A stretch of DNA of 64,000 nt from an uncultured Eubacteriales bacterium. Lineage in GTDB: Bacteria; Bacillota; Clostridia; Oscillospirales; Oscillospiraceae. Made by a program: the position numbers and the translations under genes. The notes below the pieces were generated by a model. The model made no database searches. It was not told the origin of the DNA and saw nothing but the letters and a program-made list of their open reading frames with translations. The stretch lies in contig ONEB01000006.1 in assembly GCA_900316745.1 (NCBI GenBank), positions 1 through 64,000 of the forward strand. Reading direction: 5' to 3'. Positions 48,381 to 57,664 of the stretch are shown here, in pieces. Positions within the stretch are counted from its first letter, which is position 1. Every line of letters starts with the position of its first letter.

Positions 48381-49799
48381 TTAACCCGTCGTGATCTCGC
48401 CGTATAGCGACCAGGTGTTGCTGCCGGTGATATCGACATACACAAACTGCCCGACAAGGCCCTCGTCGCCCTGCAGGTGGACGAGTCTGCCACCCTTGGT
48501 GCGCGCGGTGAGCTTCCACTCGCCCCGCCCGTCCGCGCCGTCAATGAGCACGCGCTGGCGCGTGCCCTCGTAGGCGGCGTGCTTCTCGGCGGAGATGGTG
48601 TTCGAGAGCTCCACGAGCTTGTCAAAATGCACCTGCTTGTCCGCGCGGGAGTAGGGATCGGGCATCGAGGCCGCCGGGGTGCCGACGCGCTTGGAATAGA
48701 TAAACGTGAACATCGCGTCGTAGCGCACCTCGTCCACAAGCGTGAGCGTGTCGTTGAATTCCTCATCCGTCTCGCCGGGGAAGCCCACGATGATGTCGGT
48801 CGTGAGCACGAGATCCGGCATGTACTGCCGCGCGAGCGCTACCTGTGCGAGATATTTTTCGCGGGTGTAGCTGCGGTTCATCGCCTTCAGGATGCGGCTG
48901 TTGCCGGACTGCACGGGCAGGTGCAGATGGTGCGCGCACTTTTCGCACTCTGCCATCGTGCGAAAGAGCTTTTCGGTTGCGTCCTTCGGGTGGCTCGTCA
49001 TGAAGCGCAGCACGAAGTCGCCCTCGAGATCGTTCACCATGCGCAGGAGATCGGCAAAGTCCACGGGCTCGGCGAGATCCTTGCCGTAGGAGTTGACGTT
49101 CTGTCCCAGCAGAGTGATGTCCTTGTAGCCCGCGGCGATGAGCGCCTTTGCCTCCGCGACAACGTCCTCGGGCTTTCTGGAGCGCTCGCGTCCGCGCACG
49201 TATGGCACGATGCAGTAGGTGCAGAAGTTGTTGCACCCGTACATGATCGACAGCCACGCCTTCACGCCCTTGTCGCGCTGCAGCGGGATGCCCTCGGCGA
49301 CCGCGCCGTCCGAGGGGTCGATGGCGAAGACGCGGCGATGGCGCGTCAGCACGTCCTGATACAGCTCCGGGAACCGCCACAGCTCGTGCGGCCCGAAGAC
49401 GAGATCGACGATGGGGTAGGAGCGCTTGAGCTTCTCCGCCATGTGCTTTTGCTGTACCATGCAGCCGCACACGGCGATGATCTGGTCGGGGTTTGCGGCC
49501 TTGGTGTGCGTCAGCGCGCCGACGTTTCCGAGCACGCGCTGCTCAGCGTGCTCGCGCACGGCGCAGGTGTTGAGGATCACGAAGTCCGCTCTCGCGCTGT
49601 CGTCCGTGAAGCCGAAGCCCATCTCGGCGAGATACCCGCGCAGCTTTTCGCTGTCGGCCTCGTTCTGCTGGCAGCCGAAGGTGTCCACCATTGCGAGCGG
49701 GCGAATGCCGCGCGCAAGATACGTCTCGCGGATGCGAGCGCAGATGTCTCTCTGCCGCTCGATCTCCCCCGGCGTGATTTCTGTTCTCTTGTATGCCAT
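48381..49799 (-). CDS. miaB: tRNA methylthiotransferase MiaB
   Basis: MiaB is a radical-SAM enzyme that adds a methylthio group to isopentenyl-adenosine 37 of tRNA. The 472-aa protein has an N-terminal UPF0004 domain with cluster cysteines (TFGCQQNEADSE, VNTCAVREHAEQ-like), the radical-SAM motif GCNNFCTYCIVPYVRGRERS near 190 and a C-terminal TRAM domain. The substrate is made by MiaA at 52817. The start codon has no strong ribosome site. Confidence 0.95.
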   Translation of the reverse strand: MAYKRTEITPGEIERQRDICARIRETYLARGIRPLAMVDTFGCQQNEADSEKLRGYLAEMGFGFTDDSARADFVILNTCAVREHAEQRVLGNVGALTHTKAANPDQIIAVCGCMVQQKHMAEKLKRSYPIVDLVFGPHELWRFPELYQDVLTRHRRVFAIDPSDGAVAEGIPLQRDKGVKAWLSIMYGCNNFCTYCIVPYVRGRERSRKPEDVVAEAKALIAAGYKDITLLGQNVNSYGKDLAEPVDFADLLRMVNDLEGDFVLRFMTSHPKDATEKLFRTMAECEKCAHHLHLPVQSGNSRILKAMNRSYTREKYLAQVALARQYMPDLVLTTDIIVGFPGETDEEFNDTLTLVDEVRYDAMFTFIYSKRVGTPAASMPDPYSRADKQVHFDKLVELSNTISAEKHAAYEGTRQRVLIDGADGRGEWKLTARTKGGRLVHLQGDEGLVGQFVYVDITGSNTWSLYGEITTG

Positions 49800-49852
49800 A
49801 GTTTCAAATCCAATCTTTCGATAGTCGTACAGAATAGTTTAACATTTTGCGG

Positions 49853-49881
49853 TGGAAATTTCAATCATTATCATATATAAT
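49853..49881 (+). promoter_or_regulatory. Promoter of mutL
   Basis: A perfect TATAAT at 49876-49881 has a weak -35 (TGGAAA, 49853-49858) 17 bp upstream. It lies 29 bases before the mutL ATG. Confidence 0.5.
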
Positions 49882-49910
49882 AAGTGCGACTCAAAGGAGT
49901 TGAGAAATCT

Positions 49911-51773
49911 ATGCCTGATATTCATATTTTACCGCCCCACCTTGCCGACATGATCGCCGCCGGCGAGGTCGTGGAGCGCCCGGCCTCCGTCGTCAAGGAG
50001 CTTGTGGAAAATGCGTTCGACGCCGGCGCGAAAACCGTCACGGTCGAGGTGCGCGGCGGCGGAATGACGTATCTGCGCGTCACGGACGACGGCTGCGGCA
50101 TGACGCCCGAGGACGCGGGCATCGCCTTTCTGCGCCACGCGACGAGCAAGCTGCACGACGCGCGCGGGCTCGAGGCCATCGGCACGATGGGCTTTCGCGG
50201 CGAGGCGCTCGCGGCGATCTCCGCCGTGTCGCGCGTTGAGCTTACGACCCGCGCCCGGGGCGCCGCCTCCGGCGTCAGAGTTGTGCTCGAGGCGGGCGAG
50301 ATCCAGTCCATGTATGAGACCGGCTGCCCCGAGGGCACGACGATGATCGTGCGGGATCTGTTTTATAACACGCCCGCACGTTTGAAATTCATGAAATCCG
50401 ACCGCGCCGAGGGCGGCGCGTGCGTGGCGGCGGCGTTTCGCTGCGCGCTCGGCAGACCCGAGGTCAGCGTGCGGTGCATCCGCGACGGGGACGAGCAGTT
50501 TTTCTCCCCCGGCGACAGCCGGATCGAGAGCTGTGTCTATTCCCTGCTCGGCCGCGACGCGGCAAAGACGCTGCGCGCCTGCTCCGGCGAGCAGGACGGC
50601 GTAAAGGTGGAAGGCTTCATCTCCTCCCCCGGCTACGGCCGCGGCAACCGCGCCCAGCAGTATTTTTACTGCAACGGCCGCGCGATCCGCTCGGCGGCTC
50701 TGCAGGCGGCGCTGGAGCAGGCCTACCGCAACACGCTGCTCACGGGGCGCTTCCCCGCGTGCGTGCTGTATATCACGCTCTCGAACGCGGCGGTGGATGT
50801 AAACGTCCATCCCGCGAAGACCGAGGTCAAGTTCACGCAGGAAAAGACCGTGTTCGACGCCGTGCACTATGCCGCGCGCTCCGCGCTGGAGCACGAGCGC
50901 GAGACCGCCGAGGTTGTTTTGAGCCGGAGCACGCAGAAGGTCGCGAGCGCGCCGGCCGCCTATGAGCCGAACGCCGCCGCCGAAAACGCCCGCCGCACGC
51001 TCAAAAGCACGGCGGCGCCCGCGGCGCCGCGCGCGCCGGAGCCGGTGTTCGTCGCGCCCGTCGTGCGCGAAGCGCCGCGCACTCCGGCGAGACCCATCCC
51101 GCCGCGCGTAACGCCTGCCGCGCCTGCGGCAGCGCCGGAGCCGCCCGCCCCGGTGCAGACCGCGCTGGAGCAGTTTCCGGAGCACGAGAGCGGCGCCGCG
51201 CCCGAGGCGCCCGCCCGCTTCGTCGGTGAGATCATGAACACCTATATCCTGGTGGAAAAGGGCGAGCGGCTGCTGCTGATCGACAAGCATGCCGCGCACG
51301 AGCGCATCAATTTTGACCGCCTGCAGGCACGCTCCGAGCCGCTCATGAGCCAGACGCTCCTGACGCCGATTCCGTTTTCCCCCGGCGGGGCAGCCGCCGA
51401 GGCGCTGCGCGAAAACAAAGCGCTCATCGAGGAGATGGGCTTTTCGCTCGATCCCCTCGCAGGCGACAGCTTCCTCATCCGCGCGGTGCCGACGCTCTTA
51501 AACGACGCCGATGCGCCCTCCGCGCTGGAGGAGATCGCCGAGAGCCTGCGCCACGGCGGGAAACTGGACCCCCGCGCGATGCGCGACGAGGTTTTGAAAA
51601 CCGTCTCCTGCAAGGCCGCCATCAAGGCCGGCTGGAACACGGAGCCCGAGGAGCTTTTGAAGCTCGCGGACGCGGTCGTCTCCGGAAAGGTCAAATACTG
51701 CCCGCACGGCAGACCTGTGGCGGTGGTACTGACGAGAAAAGAGCTGGACAAACAGTTTATGCGCATCGTTTAA
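49911..51773 (+). CDS. mutL: DNA mismatch repair protein MutL
   Basis: MutL links MutS to strand removal. The 620-aa protein has a GHKL ATPase N-terminus (ELVENAFDAGAKTV, DDGCGM, TMGFRGEAL), a Pro/Ala-rich linker (about 345-430) and a C-terminal domain with DKHAAHERINFD, SCKAAIKAG and CPHGRP. In nicking MutL the first motif reads DQHA-x2-E-x4-E; here Lys and Asp replace the Gln and final Glu, but the metal-related set is otherwise complete. I start at 49911 (MPDIHILPP). AAAGGAG lies about ten bases upstream. Confidence 0.95.
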   Translation: MPDIHILPPHLADMIAAGEVVERPASVVKELVENAFDAGAKTVTVEVRGGGMTYLRVTDDGCGMTPEDAGIAFLRHATSKLHDARGLEAIGTMGFRGEALAAISAVSRVELTTRARGAASGVRVVLEAGEIQSMYETGCPEGTTMIVRDLFYNTPARLKFMKSDRAEGGACVAAAFRCALGRPEVSVRCIRDGDEQFFSPGDSRIESCVYSLLGRDAAKTLRACSGEQDGVKVEGFISSPGYGRGNRAQQYFYCNGRAIRSAALQAALEQAYRNTLLTGRFPACVLYITLSNAAVDVNVHPAKTEVKFTQEKTVFDAVHYAARSALEHERETAEVVLSRSTQKVASAPAAYEPNAAAENARRTLKSTAAPAAPRAPEPVFVAPVVREAPRTPARPIPPRVTPAAPAAAPEPPAPVQTALEQFPEHESGAAPEAPARFVGEIMNTYILVEKGERLLLIDKHAAHERINFDRLQARSEPLMSQTLLTPIPFSPGGAAAEALRENKALIEEMGFSLDPLAGDSFLIRAVPTLLNDADAPSALEEIAESLRHGGKLDPRAMRDEVLKTVSCKAAIKAGWNTEPEELLKLADAVVSGKVKYCPHGRPVAVVLTRKELDKQFMRIV

Positions 51774-51778
51774 AAAGC

Positions 51779-51809
51779 AAACCCACCGGGGCAGCACCCC
51801 GGTGGGTTT
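51779..51809. terminator. Bidirectional terminator
   Basis: AAACCCACCGGGG pairs perfectly with CCCCGGTGGGTTT on a 5-base loop, between convergent mutL and the degV-like gene. Confidence 0.9.
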
Positions 51810-51822
51810 GGAAAACAGCGGT

Positions 51823-52671
51823 TTATTTGTGATAGTACAGAATGCCCATGCAGCCCGGGCCGCAGTGCTGGCTGACGGTGCAGCCCGCCTGCGTGTGCAG
51901 GATCTCCTCGAACGGCTGGAGGGAGGCTACGAGCGCGTGCAGCTCCTGGCGGACGCTCTCGTCGATGCCGGAGTCCGTGATGAAGATACGCTTGGTGTCG
52001 ATATCGTCGCGGTCCTTCAGACGGTCGGTGATGTACTGCTTGTAGGCGGCAGTGATCTTGCCGCGATATTTCTTGCCGACGCCCATCGTGCCGCTTTTGA
52101 CCTCGATGCTGGGCTTCAGGCTCAGGAGGTTTGCGCCGAACGCCGCGAGCGCGGAGCAGCGGCCGCCGGCCTTGAGGAATTCCAGTGTGTCGAGCACGAA
52201 GCTGACGTCGAGCTTCTCACGCTTCTTCTCCAGAATCTCCACGATTTCGGCGGCGGTCAGCCTGCCCTCTCCCGCCATTTCGGCGGCGTCGAGCACGAGA
52301 TGGCCGATGCCGGTGGAGAGGTTGCGCGCGTCCACGGGGAACACGCGGCCGGGAAAGTCCCGCGCGGCGATGCATGCGTTCTGGTAGCAGCCGGACATGT
52401 CGCTCGAGATCGTGAAGTGGATCACGGCGTCGTGGTCCTTCAGCTGCTCAGAGAAAAACGCGATGTAGTCCGCCACGTTCACCGCCGCAGTCCGGCAGAG
52501 ATTGCCCGACTCGCGGAACCAGCGGTACAGGTCGGCGGGCTTCACGTCGAGCCCGTCGCGCAGCGTCTGCTCGTCCCGGACGATGTAGAGCGGCGTGATG
52601 CCGATGCCGTAGGATTCAATCAGCTCAGGGGAAAGGTCGCAGGTGCTGTCGGCGGAAACTTTGATGTTCAA
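51823..52671 (-). CDS. DegV family fatty-acid-binding protein
   Basis: DegV proteins bind fatty acids; many serve the FakA/FakB fatty acid kinase. The 282-aa sequence has SADSTCDLSPEL at residues 5-16, TISSDMSGCYQNA near 86-98 and SALAAFGANLLSLKP near 180. I choose a TTG start at 52671, because it follows a classic GAGGTG site by six bases and gives MNIKVSADST; the GTG at 52680 would lie inside that site. No fakA is seen nearby. Confidence 0.88.
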   Translation of the reverse strand: MNIKVSADSTCDLSPELIESYGIGITPLYIVRDEQTLRDGLDVKPADLYRWFRESGNLCRTAAVNVADYIAFFSEQLKDHDAVIHFTISSDMSGCYQNACIAARDFPGRVFPVDARNLSTGIGHLVLDAAEMAGEGRLTAAEIVEILEKKREKLDVSFVLDTLEFLKAGGRCSALAAFGANLLSLKPSIEVKSGTMGVGKKYRGKITAAYKQYITDRLKDRDDIDTKRIFITDSGIDESVRQELHALVASLQPFEEILHTQAGCTVSQHCGPGCMGILYYHK

Positions 52672-52816
52672 AAAAATCACCTCATGGATTCGGCCGCGCG
52701 GCGGAAAAAACCGGGCGGATCGATCGACAAATTGTCAAAAATAAAATGGTATAGGTGATTCTAACACTTTTTTAATATTTTGCATAGTGGTATTTTCACA
52801 AAAAAGGAGTTTTTTT

Positions 52817-53758
52817 ATGGCTTCCAGGTTGGTAGTGCTCTCCGGGCCTACGGCTTCGGGCAAAACGGCGCTGGGCGTGCTGCTCGCCGAGACCCTCGGC
52901 GGCGAGGTCGTCTCGGCTGATTCCATGCAGATCTACCGCCGCATGGACATCGGCACGGCAAAGCCGACGGCGGAGGAAACGCGCGGCATTGCGCACTATA
53001 TGATCGACGTCGCCGAGCCGGAGGAGGACTATTCCGTTGCCCGCTATGTCGAGGAGGCGGCAGCCTGCGTGGAGGACATCCTCGCGCGCGGGAAGCTCCC
53101 CATCCTCGTGGGCGGCACGGGGCTTTATATCGACTCGCTCCTCTCCGGGCGGACGTTTGCCGGAGGCGCGGTCGATCCCGCGCTGCGGCAGGAGCTGAAT
53201 GAGCGCTATGACGAGATCGGCGCGGAGGGGCTTCTGGGCGAGCTGCGCAAGGTCGATCCCGAGCGCGCCGAAAAGCTCCACCCGGCGGACAAAAAGCGCA
53301 TCGTCCGCGCGCTGGAGGTCTATATCCTCACGGGCAAAACCATCACGCAGCACGACCGCGAGACGCAGGCCGTCCCGCCGCGCTATGACGCGGTGCGCCT
53401 CGCGCTGGACTTTGAAAACCGCGCGGATCTCTACGCGCGCATCGACCGCCGCGTGGACCTTATGCTGCAGCGCGGTCTGACGGACGAGGTGCGCGCGCTG
53501 CTCGATTCCGGCGTGCCGCGCACCTGTACCGCCATGCAGGCCATCGGCTACAAGGAGATCGTGCGCGCGCTCGACGGCGCGTGTACGCTTGCCGAAGCCG
53601 CCGAGGACATTCGCCGTGAAAGCCGCCGCTACGCCAAGCGCCAGCTCACCTGGCTGCGCCGGGGCGGCTATCACTGGCTCCGCTTTCAGGAAACGCCCGA
53701 CTTGGATGCGGCACGACGCGATTCGACCGCTTTTCTCGCACTGCACGGTGTAGAATAG
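52817..53758 (+). CDS. miaA: tRNA dimethylallyltransferase MiaA
   Basis: MiaA adds the isopentenyl group to A37 of tRNAs that read U-starting codons. The 313-aa protein opens with the P-loop VLSGPTASGKTALG (about 6-19), then DSMQIYRRMDIGTAKPT and the tRNA-contact region near RIVRALEVY. The ATG at 52817 has AAGGAG eight bases upstream. It is followed by hfq, the same order as in many bacteria, and supplies the substrate for MiaB. Confidence 0.95.
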   Translation: MASRLVVLSGPTASGKTALGVLLAETLGGEVVSADSMQIYRRMDIGTAKPTAEETRGIAHYMIDVAEPEEDYSVARYVEEAAACVEDILARGKLPILVGGTGLYIDSLLSGRTFAGGAVDPALRQELNERYDEIGAEGLLGELRKVDPERAEKLHPADKKRIVRALEVYILTGKTITQHDRETQAVPPRYDAVRLALDFENRADLYARIDRRVDLMLQRGLTDEVRALLDSGVPRTCTAMQAIGYKEIVRALDGACTLAEAAEDIRRESRRYAKRQLTWLRRGGYHWLRFQETPDLDAARRDSTAFLALHGVE

Positions 53759-53881
53759 CCCTGTGCAGACTGGGGGACGTCCCATTTTGTACAATTTCAC
53801 TATTTCATGGGGCGGCGAATTATGATAAAATTTAAAAATCGGGAATCCGACACGATCCGCTCCGGAGGGGAGCAGATCAGT

Positions 53882-54106
53882 ATGCAAAAACCACAAAACC
53901 TGCAGGAGGGCTATCTCAACCGCGCGCGGCAGGAGCGCCTTGGCGTCACGCTGTTTCTGGTAAACGGGTTCCAGATGCGCGGGTACATCCGGGGGTTTGA
54001 TAATTTCGTGGTCCTGCTCGAGGTGGACGGACGGCAGCAGATGATCTATAAGCATGCCATCTCCACTGTCGCGGTCACGGAGCGCAAACAACCGGCAGCC
54101 GAATGA
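53882..54106 (+). CDS. hfq: RNA chaperone Hfq
   Basis: This 74-aa protein is a bacterial Sm-like chaperone that forms hexamers and helps small RNAs. It begins [13 protein letters not shown] and carries Sm1 ([20 protein letters not shown]) and Sm2 with the YKHAIST motif that lines the RNA-binding face. The C-terminal tail is very short, as in Bacillota. I use the ATG at 53882, with GGGGAG about nine bases upstream; the longer frame is not like the family. Confidence 0.95.
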   Translation: MQKPQNLQEGYLNRARQERLGVTLFLVNGFQMRGYIRGFDNFVVLLEVDGRQQMIYKHAISTVAVTERKQPAAE

Positions 54107-54143
54107 GCCCTCCCCTCGCGATCAGCGGGGATCGGAGAGCCTT

Positions 54144-55346
54144 ATGGTAAAGACGAATAAAAGCTTGAATATCGCCCTTGCGGTCCTGTTTGCGGCGCTG
54201 GTGCTGTATCTCGGCTTTGCGCTGTTGCGGCGGTCGCAGTCCGGCTACACCACCACGCAGGCGGTGATGGTCACGGTCAACGAGACCGGACAGGCACAGG
54301 GCTATGTCGTGCGCCGCGAGCATGTGCTCACGGCGTCAAAGGCGCATGTCTCCGTGTATGTGAACGAGGGCGCGGAGGTGCGTGCCGGCGGCGAGGTCGC
54401 CGTGGCGAGCGATTCGGAAAAGACGCTCGAGAACGCCGCGCGCGTCCGCCAGCTCGACGCCGAGATCGAATATCTCCGCTCGCTCCTGTCCGCGGCGGAT
54501 CAGGCCGTCGGCGCCATGGAGCATGATACTGCCGTGAAAAACGCGGTCTATCAGACCTCCGCCGCCGTGAACGGACACAGCACCGCCGCGCTGGACAATG
54601 CCTGCGTCACGCTCTCGTCGCTGCTTCTGAGCACCGGCGCGGATGTTTCGCAGTCCGATCTGGATGCGCTCATGGCGGAGCGCCGCCAGCTCAACGCCGG
54701 GGCGAACGACGGCGTGATCGAGGCCCCCGAGGCGGGCGTTTTCACCGCCGCGGTGGACGGCTTTGAAGCCCTGACGCCGGACATGCTCGACGGCATCACG
54801 CCCGAGGGCGTGCGCGGCTTTGCTTCCGAGAAGCAGCAGGTGAGCGCCGACGCGTTCGGCAAGCTCATCACCGCGAAGAAATGGTATTATGCCGCCGTGA
54901 TGAGCGCCGAGGACGCCGAGCGGCTCTCCCCCGGCGCCGAGACCACGCTGGACTTCGGACGCCACAGCGCCGACGCCCTCCCCGCCACGGTGCGCAGCAT
55001 CTCCGAGCCCGTGAACGGCGAGGTCGCCGTGGTCTTCACGGTCAAGAGCGGCGTTGCCGAGACGGCAGCCCTGCGCGAGACGGGCTGCGAGATCGTGTTC
55101 TCCAGCTACACGGGCCTGCGCGTTCCCCTGCGCGCGATCCGCTTTATCGACTCCGACGAGGGACAGGTCCCCGTCGTCTACGTCATCACGGCAGAGCGCA
55201 TGGAGATGAAGCGAGTGGAGATCCTCTACCGGAGCGAGGACTATGTGATCCTCGCACGCGGCACGGGCAAGGACGTCCTGCGCGCCGGAAACGAGGTCAT
55301 TGTCGACGGCAAGGGTCTGGAGGACGGAAAGGCAATTATCCGATAA
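54144..55346 (+). CDS. HlyD-like membrane-anchored adaptor protein
   Basis: This 400-aa protein has one N-terminal transmembrane helix (about residues 8-28) and an outer part with a lipoyl-like half near 50-90 (GYVVRREHVLTASKAHVSVY, EGAEVRAGGEVAV), an alpha-helical section, a second half near 185-215, and a beta-rich C-terminus. This fits HlyD-family periplasmic adaptors, though no transporter gene is nearby. Its place just before yggS and sepF suggests a link to the cell envelope or division. GGAGAG lies four bases before the ATG at 54144. Confidence 0.75.
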   Translation: MVKTNKSLNIALAVLFAALVLYLGFALLRRSQSGYTTTQAVMVTVNETGQAQGYVVRREHVLTASKAHVSVYVNEGAEVRAGGEVAVASDSEKTLENAARVRQLDAEIEYLRSLLSAADQAVGAMEHDTAVKNAVYQTSAAVNGHSTAALDNACVTLSSLLLSTGADVSQSDLDALMAERRQLNAGANDGVIEAPEAGVFTAAVDGFEALTPDMLDGITPEGVRGFASEKQQVSADAFGKLITAKKWYYAAVMSAEDAERLSPGAETTLDFGRHSADALPATVRSISEPVNGEVAVVFTVKSGVAETAALRETGCEIVFSSYTGLRVPLRAIRFIDSDEGQVPVVYVITAERMEMKRVEILYRSEDYVILARGTGKDVLRAGNEVIVDGKGLEDGKAIIR

Positions 55347-55373
55347 CATTATTCTGCGAGGCGAAAGAGAGAA

Positions 55374-56093
55374 ATGAGTATTACGGAAAATGTGGCTGCG
55401 ATCCGCGCGCGGATCGAGGCGGCGGCGGTCGAGAGCGGCCGCACGGGCGCGGATATCACGCTCGTTGCCGCCACGAAGATGAACGACGCATCGCGCGTGC
55501 GCGAGGCGGTGGCCGCGGGCGTGGACGTCTGCGGAGAAAACCGCGTGCAGGAGCTGCTGGAGAAAAACGAGCAGCACGCCTATGACGGCGCGCCGCTGCA
55601 CTTCATCGGTCATCTGCAGACGAACAAGGTCAAATATCTGGTCGGGCTCGCGGAGCTCATCCAGTCCGTCGATTCCGAGGCGCTGCTGCGCGAGATCGAA
55701 AAGCGCGCATCGAAGCTGGATCTGACGCAGAACGTGCTCATCGAGGTCAACATCGGCGGCGAGGAGGCCAAGAGCGGCGTCGCGCCGGAGCAGCTCGACG
55801 CGCTGCTGCGTTTTGCCGGCACCTGCCCGCATGTGCGCGTCTGCGGACTCATGGCGATCCCGCCCATCAGCGTCGAAAAGGGCGGAAATCATGCATATTT
55901 TTGCCGAATGAAAGAACTTTTTGTTGACATTGGAAGAAAAAAATACAATAATGTTAATATGCAATTTCTGTCTATGGGAATGAGCGATGATTTTGAAGAT
56001 GCGATCCGCTGCGGCGCCAACATGGTGCGCGTGGGATCTTCCATTTTCGGCGCGCGCAATTATGCTGCCGCGTCCGTACAGAAATCCGAATGA
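55374..56093 (+). CDS. Pyridoxal phosphate homeostasis protein (YggS/YlmE)
   Basis: This 239-aa protein is a PLP-binding barrel of the YggS family that keeps free PLP and amino-acid pools in balance. The PLP lysine lies in LVAATKMNDA near residues 27-36, followed by GENRVQELLEK and LHFIGHLQTNK. The C-terminal LSMGMSDDFEDAIRCG anchors the phosphate. It precedes sepF, as ylmE precedes ylmF in Bacillus. Confidence 0.93.
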   Translation: MSITENVAAIRARIEAAAVESGRTGADITLVAATKMNDASRVREAVAAGVDVCGENRVQELLEKNEQHAYDGAPLHFIGHLQTNKVKYLVGLAELIQSVDSEALLREIEKRASKLDLTQNVLIEVNIGGEEAKSGVAPEQLDALLRFAGTCPHVRVCGLMAIPPISVEKGGNHAYFCRMKELFVDIGRKKYNNVNMQFLSMGMSDDFEDAIRCGANMVRVGSSIFGARNYAAASVQKSE

Positions 56094-56108
56094 CAAGGGG
56101 TATCTGAT

Positions 56109-56642
56109 ATGAGCTTTTTTGATGAACTGAAACGTATGACCCAGCCTTATGACGATGATGAGGACGATTTTCTCGATCCCGTGATGGACGATGAGCCCGA
56201 AGAGCGTCCCGCGCCGAAGCCGCGCAAGGCTTCTAAGCCCGCCCGCGCCGCCGCGCCCGCGGAGCCTGAGGAGACGCCTGTCCAGCCCGCGCGCCCCGCT
56301 GCCCGTCCGGCTGCGTCCTCCCGCGGCGTCCGTCAGGCGGACAAGGTCGTGAATCTGAATAACGGCGGCCAGCTCAAGGTCGTCATCGTCAAGCCTCTGC
56401 GCTTCGAGGTCGTGGCGGAGATCGCCGATCACCTGCTCGACCGCCGCGCGGTGCTCATGAATCTGGAGGATACCGACGAGGCCACCGGCCGCCGTCTGAT
56501 TGATTTCCTCTCCGGCGTTGCCTACGCGCAGGACGGCAAGATCCGCAAGTCCTCCCGCAGCACCTACATCATCACGCCGTACAACGTCGATCTCATGGGC
56601 GAGCAGCTCGACGAGATGGAGCAGAGCTCCTTTGAGCTTTGA
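56109..56642 (+). CDS. sepF: Cell division protein SepF
   Basis: SepF ties FtsZ filaments to the membrane and shapes the septum. The 177-aa protein starts with an amphipathic membrane-binding helix (MSFFDELKRMTQPY), has an acidic, then Pro/Ala-rich linker, and ends in the SepF core (about 95-177) with VVIVKPLRFEVVAEIADHLL and the VLMNLEDTD pattern. AAGGGG lies eight bases before the ATG. It lies 15 bp after yggS. Confidence 0.94.
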   Translation: MSFFDELKRMTQPYDDDEDDFLDPVMDDEPEERPAPKPRKASKPARAAAPAEPEETPVQPARPAARPAASSRGVRQADKVVNLNNGGQLKVVIVKPLRFEVVAEIADHLLDRRAVLMNLEDTDEATGRRLIDFLSGVAYAQDGKIRKSSRSTYIITPYNVDLMGEQLDEMEQSSFEL

Positions 56643-56659
56643 TTGATTGGATATTATTT

Positions 56660-56691
56660 TGCATCTTCGGATGCAAAACTCTGCGGGGCCG
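56660..56691 (+). repeat. Small hairpin followed by CTCTGCGGGGC
   Basis: TTTTGCATC pairs with GATGCAAAA across the tetraloop TTCG and is followed by CTCTGCGGGGC. A very similar tail, CTCTGCGAGGC, follows the last hairpin at 48342-48363. It lies in the sepF-divIVA gap and may be a short dispersed element or a weak terminator. Confidence 0.45.
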
Positions 56692-56745
56692 ATCCGGTCT
56701 CGTGATAGAAGAGAAAGAAACATAAAGGGATGGGGGATAAGAACT

Positions 56746-57489
56746 ATGACACCTCAGGATATTCGCGAAAAGGTATTGGAAAAGACCGTCATCGGCGGTT
56801 ATGACATCGCTGCCGTGGATCAGTTCCGCGAGGAAGCCGCTGTCGCGCTGGCCGACGGCCAGAAAGAGGTCGCGGTGCTCAAGGGCAAGATGAAGGTCCT
56901 CGTCGACAAGATCGAAGACTACCGCTCCACGGAGGACGCCATGCGCCTCGCGCTCGTGCAGGCACAGAAGGTCGCCAAGCAGATCACCGAGGACGCCAAG
57001 GCAAAGGCCGATCAGACGATCGCCGAGGCTGAGGAATACGCCGCCAAGATCCGCGCCGAAGCCGATGAATACTCCCACAAGACCATCGGCGGCCTGCAGC
57101 AGGCCAAGGCGGACGAGGAAGAGCGTCTGCTTCTCGCCAAGGCCTCCAGCGCCAAGTTCATGCAGGACGCCCGCGCCCTGTGTGTGGAACAGCTCAATTA
57201 CCTCGATACCCTGTCCGCTGCGTCCGGCAAGAGCGCCAAAGAGCCCGAAAAGCCGGTTGTCGAAGCGCCCGCCGCTGAGGAAGCCCCCGCGGTCGAGGCC
57301 CCTGCCGAGGAGGCGCCCGTGAGCGCTGCCAACGTGCAGGAGACCATTCGCAGCATTGAGAGCTCCGTCGCCAGCAGCGCGGAGGAAGAGCCTGAGATCG
57401 ACATTACCCCCGTGATAGAGGCCGCTTCTCCCGCCGTCGAACCCGACGAGGCTACTCAGCTGTACCGTTTTTTGCAGAACAACAGCTGA
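56746..57489 (+). CDS. DivIVA-domain protein
   Basis: This 247-aa protein has an N-terminal DivIVA-type domain (MTPQDIREKVLEKTVIGGYD at residues 1-20, then IAAVDQF) and a coiled coil to about residue 150. The last 90 residues are Ala/Glu/Pro-rich and acidic and end in TQLYRFLQNNS. DivIVA proteins recognize curved membranes at poles and septa. Its place after sepF fits a division role. The ATG at 56746 has GGGGG about ten bases upstream; the longer frame would run over the hairpin. Confidence 0.85.
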   Translation: MTPQDIREKVLEKTVIGGYDIAAVDQFREEAAVALADGQKEVAVLKGKMKVLVDKIEDYRSTEDAMRLALVQAQKVAKQITEDAKAKADQTIAEAEEYAAKIRAEADEYSHKTIGGLQQAKADEEERLLLAKASSAKFMQDARALCVEQLNYLDTLSAASGKSAKEPEKPVVEAPAAEEAPAVEAPAEEAPVSAANVQETIRSIESSVASSAEEEPEIDITPVIEAASPAVEPDEATQLYRFLQNNS

Positions 57490-57511
57490 TCAGACCTTCT
57501 GAGAGGTGAAC

Positions 57512-57556
57512 GAGGCGGATCGGCGCGTACTCCTGTGAGAGCGCGCCGTCCGCCTC
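57512..57556 (+). terminator. GC-rich hairpin after the divIVA-like gene
   Basis: Arms 57512-57527 and 57542-57556 pair with one bulged base and are followed by a weak T-rich stretch. It lies 22 bases past the divIVA-like stop in the 175-bp leader of ileS. No T-box signature was found in this leader, so ileS does not seem to be controlled that way. Confidence 0.6.
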
Positions 57557-57664
57557 TTGAGCGTTCTTATGGAGCCCCCGATCCGGGGCGGATATCGGAT
57601 CATTCCCCTTTTATTTGTTGAAAAACGGATGACCAGAGACCAGAAGAAAAGGAGCACACGACCC

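Noticed and set aside
53771..53790. GGGGGACGTCCC-like motif before hfq, as found near some REP/transposon ends
   Set aside because: A single short copy with no partner repeat or transposase gene nearby is not enough for a mobile-element call.
57490..57664. T-box riboswitch upstream of ileS
   Set aside because: The leader is only 175 bp and lacks the conserved T-box antiterminator sequence; only plain hairpins are visible.
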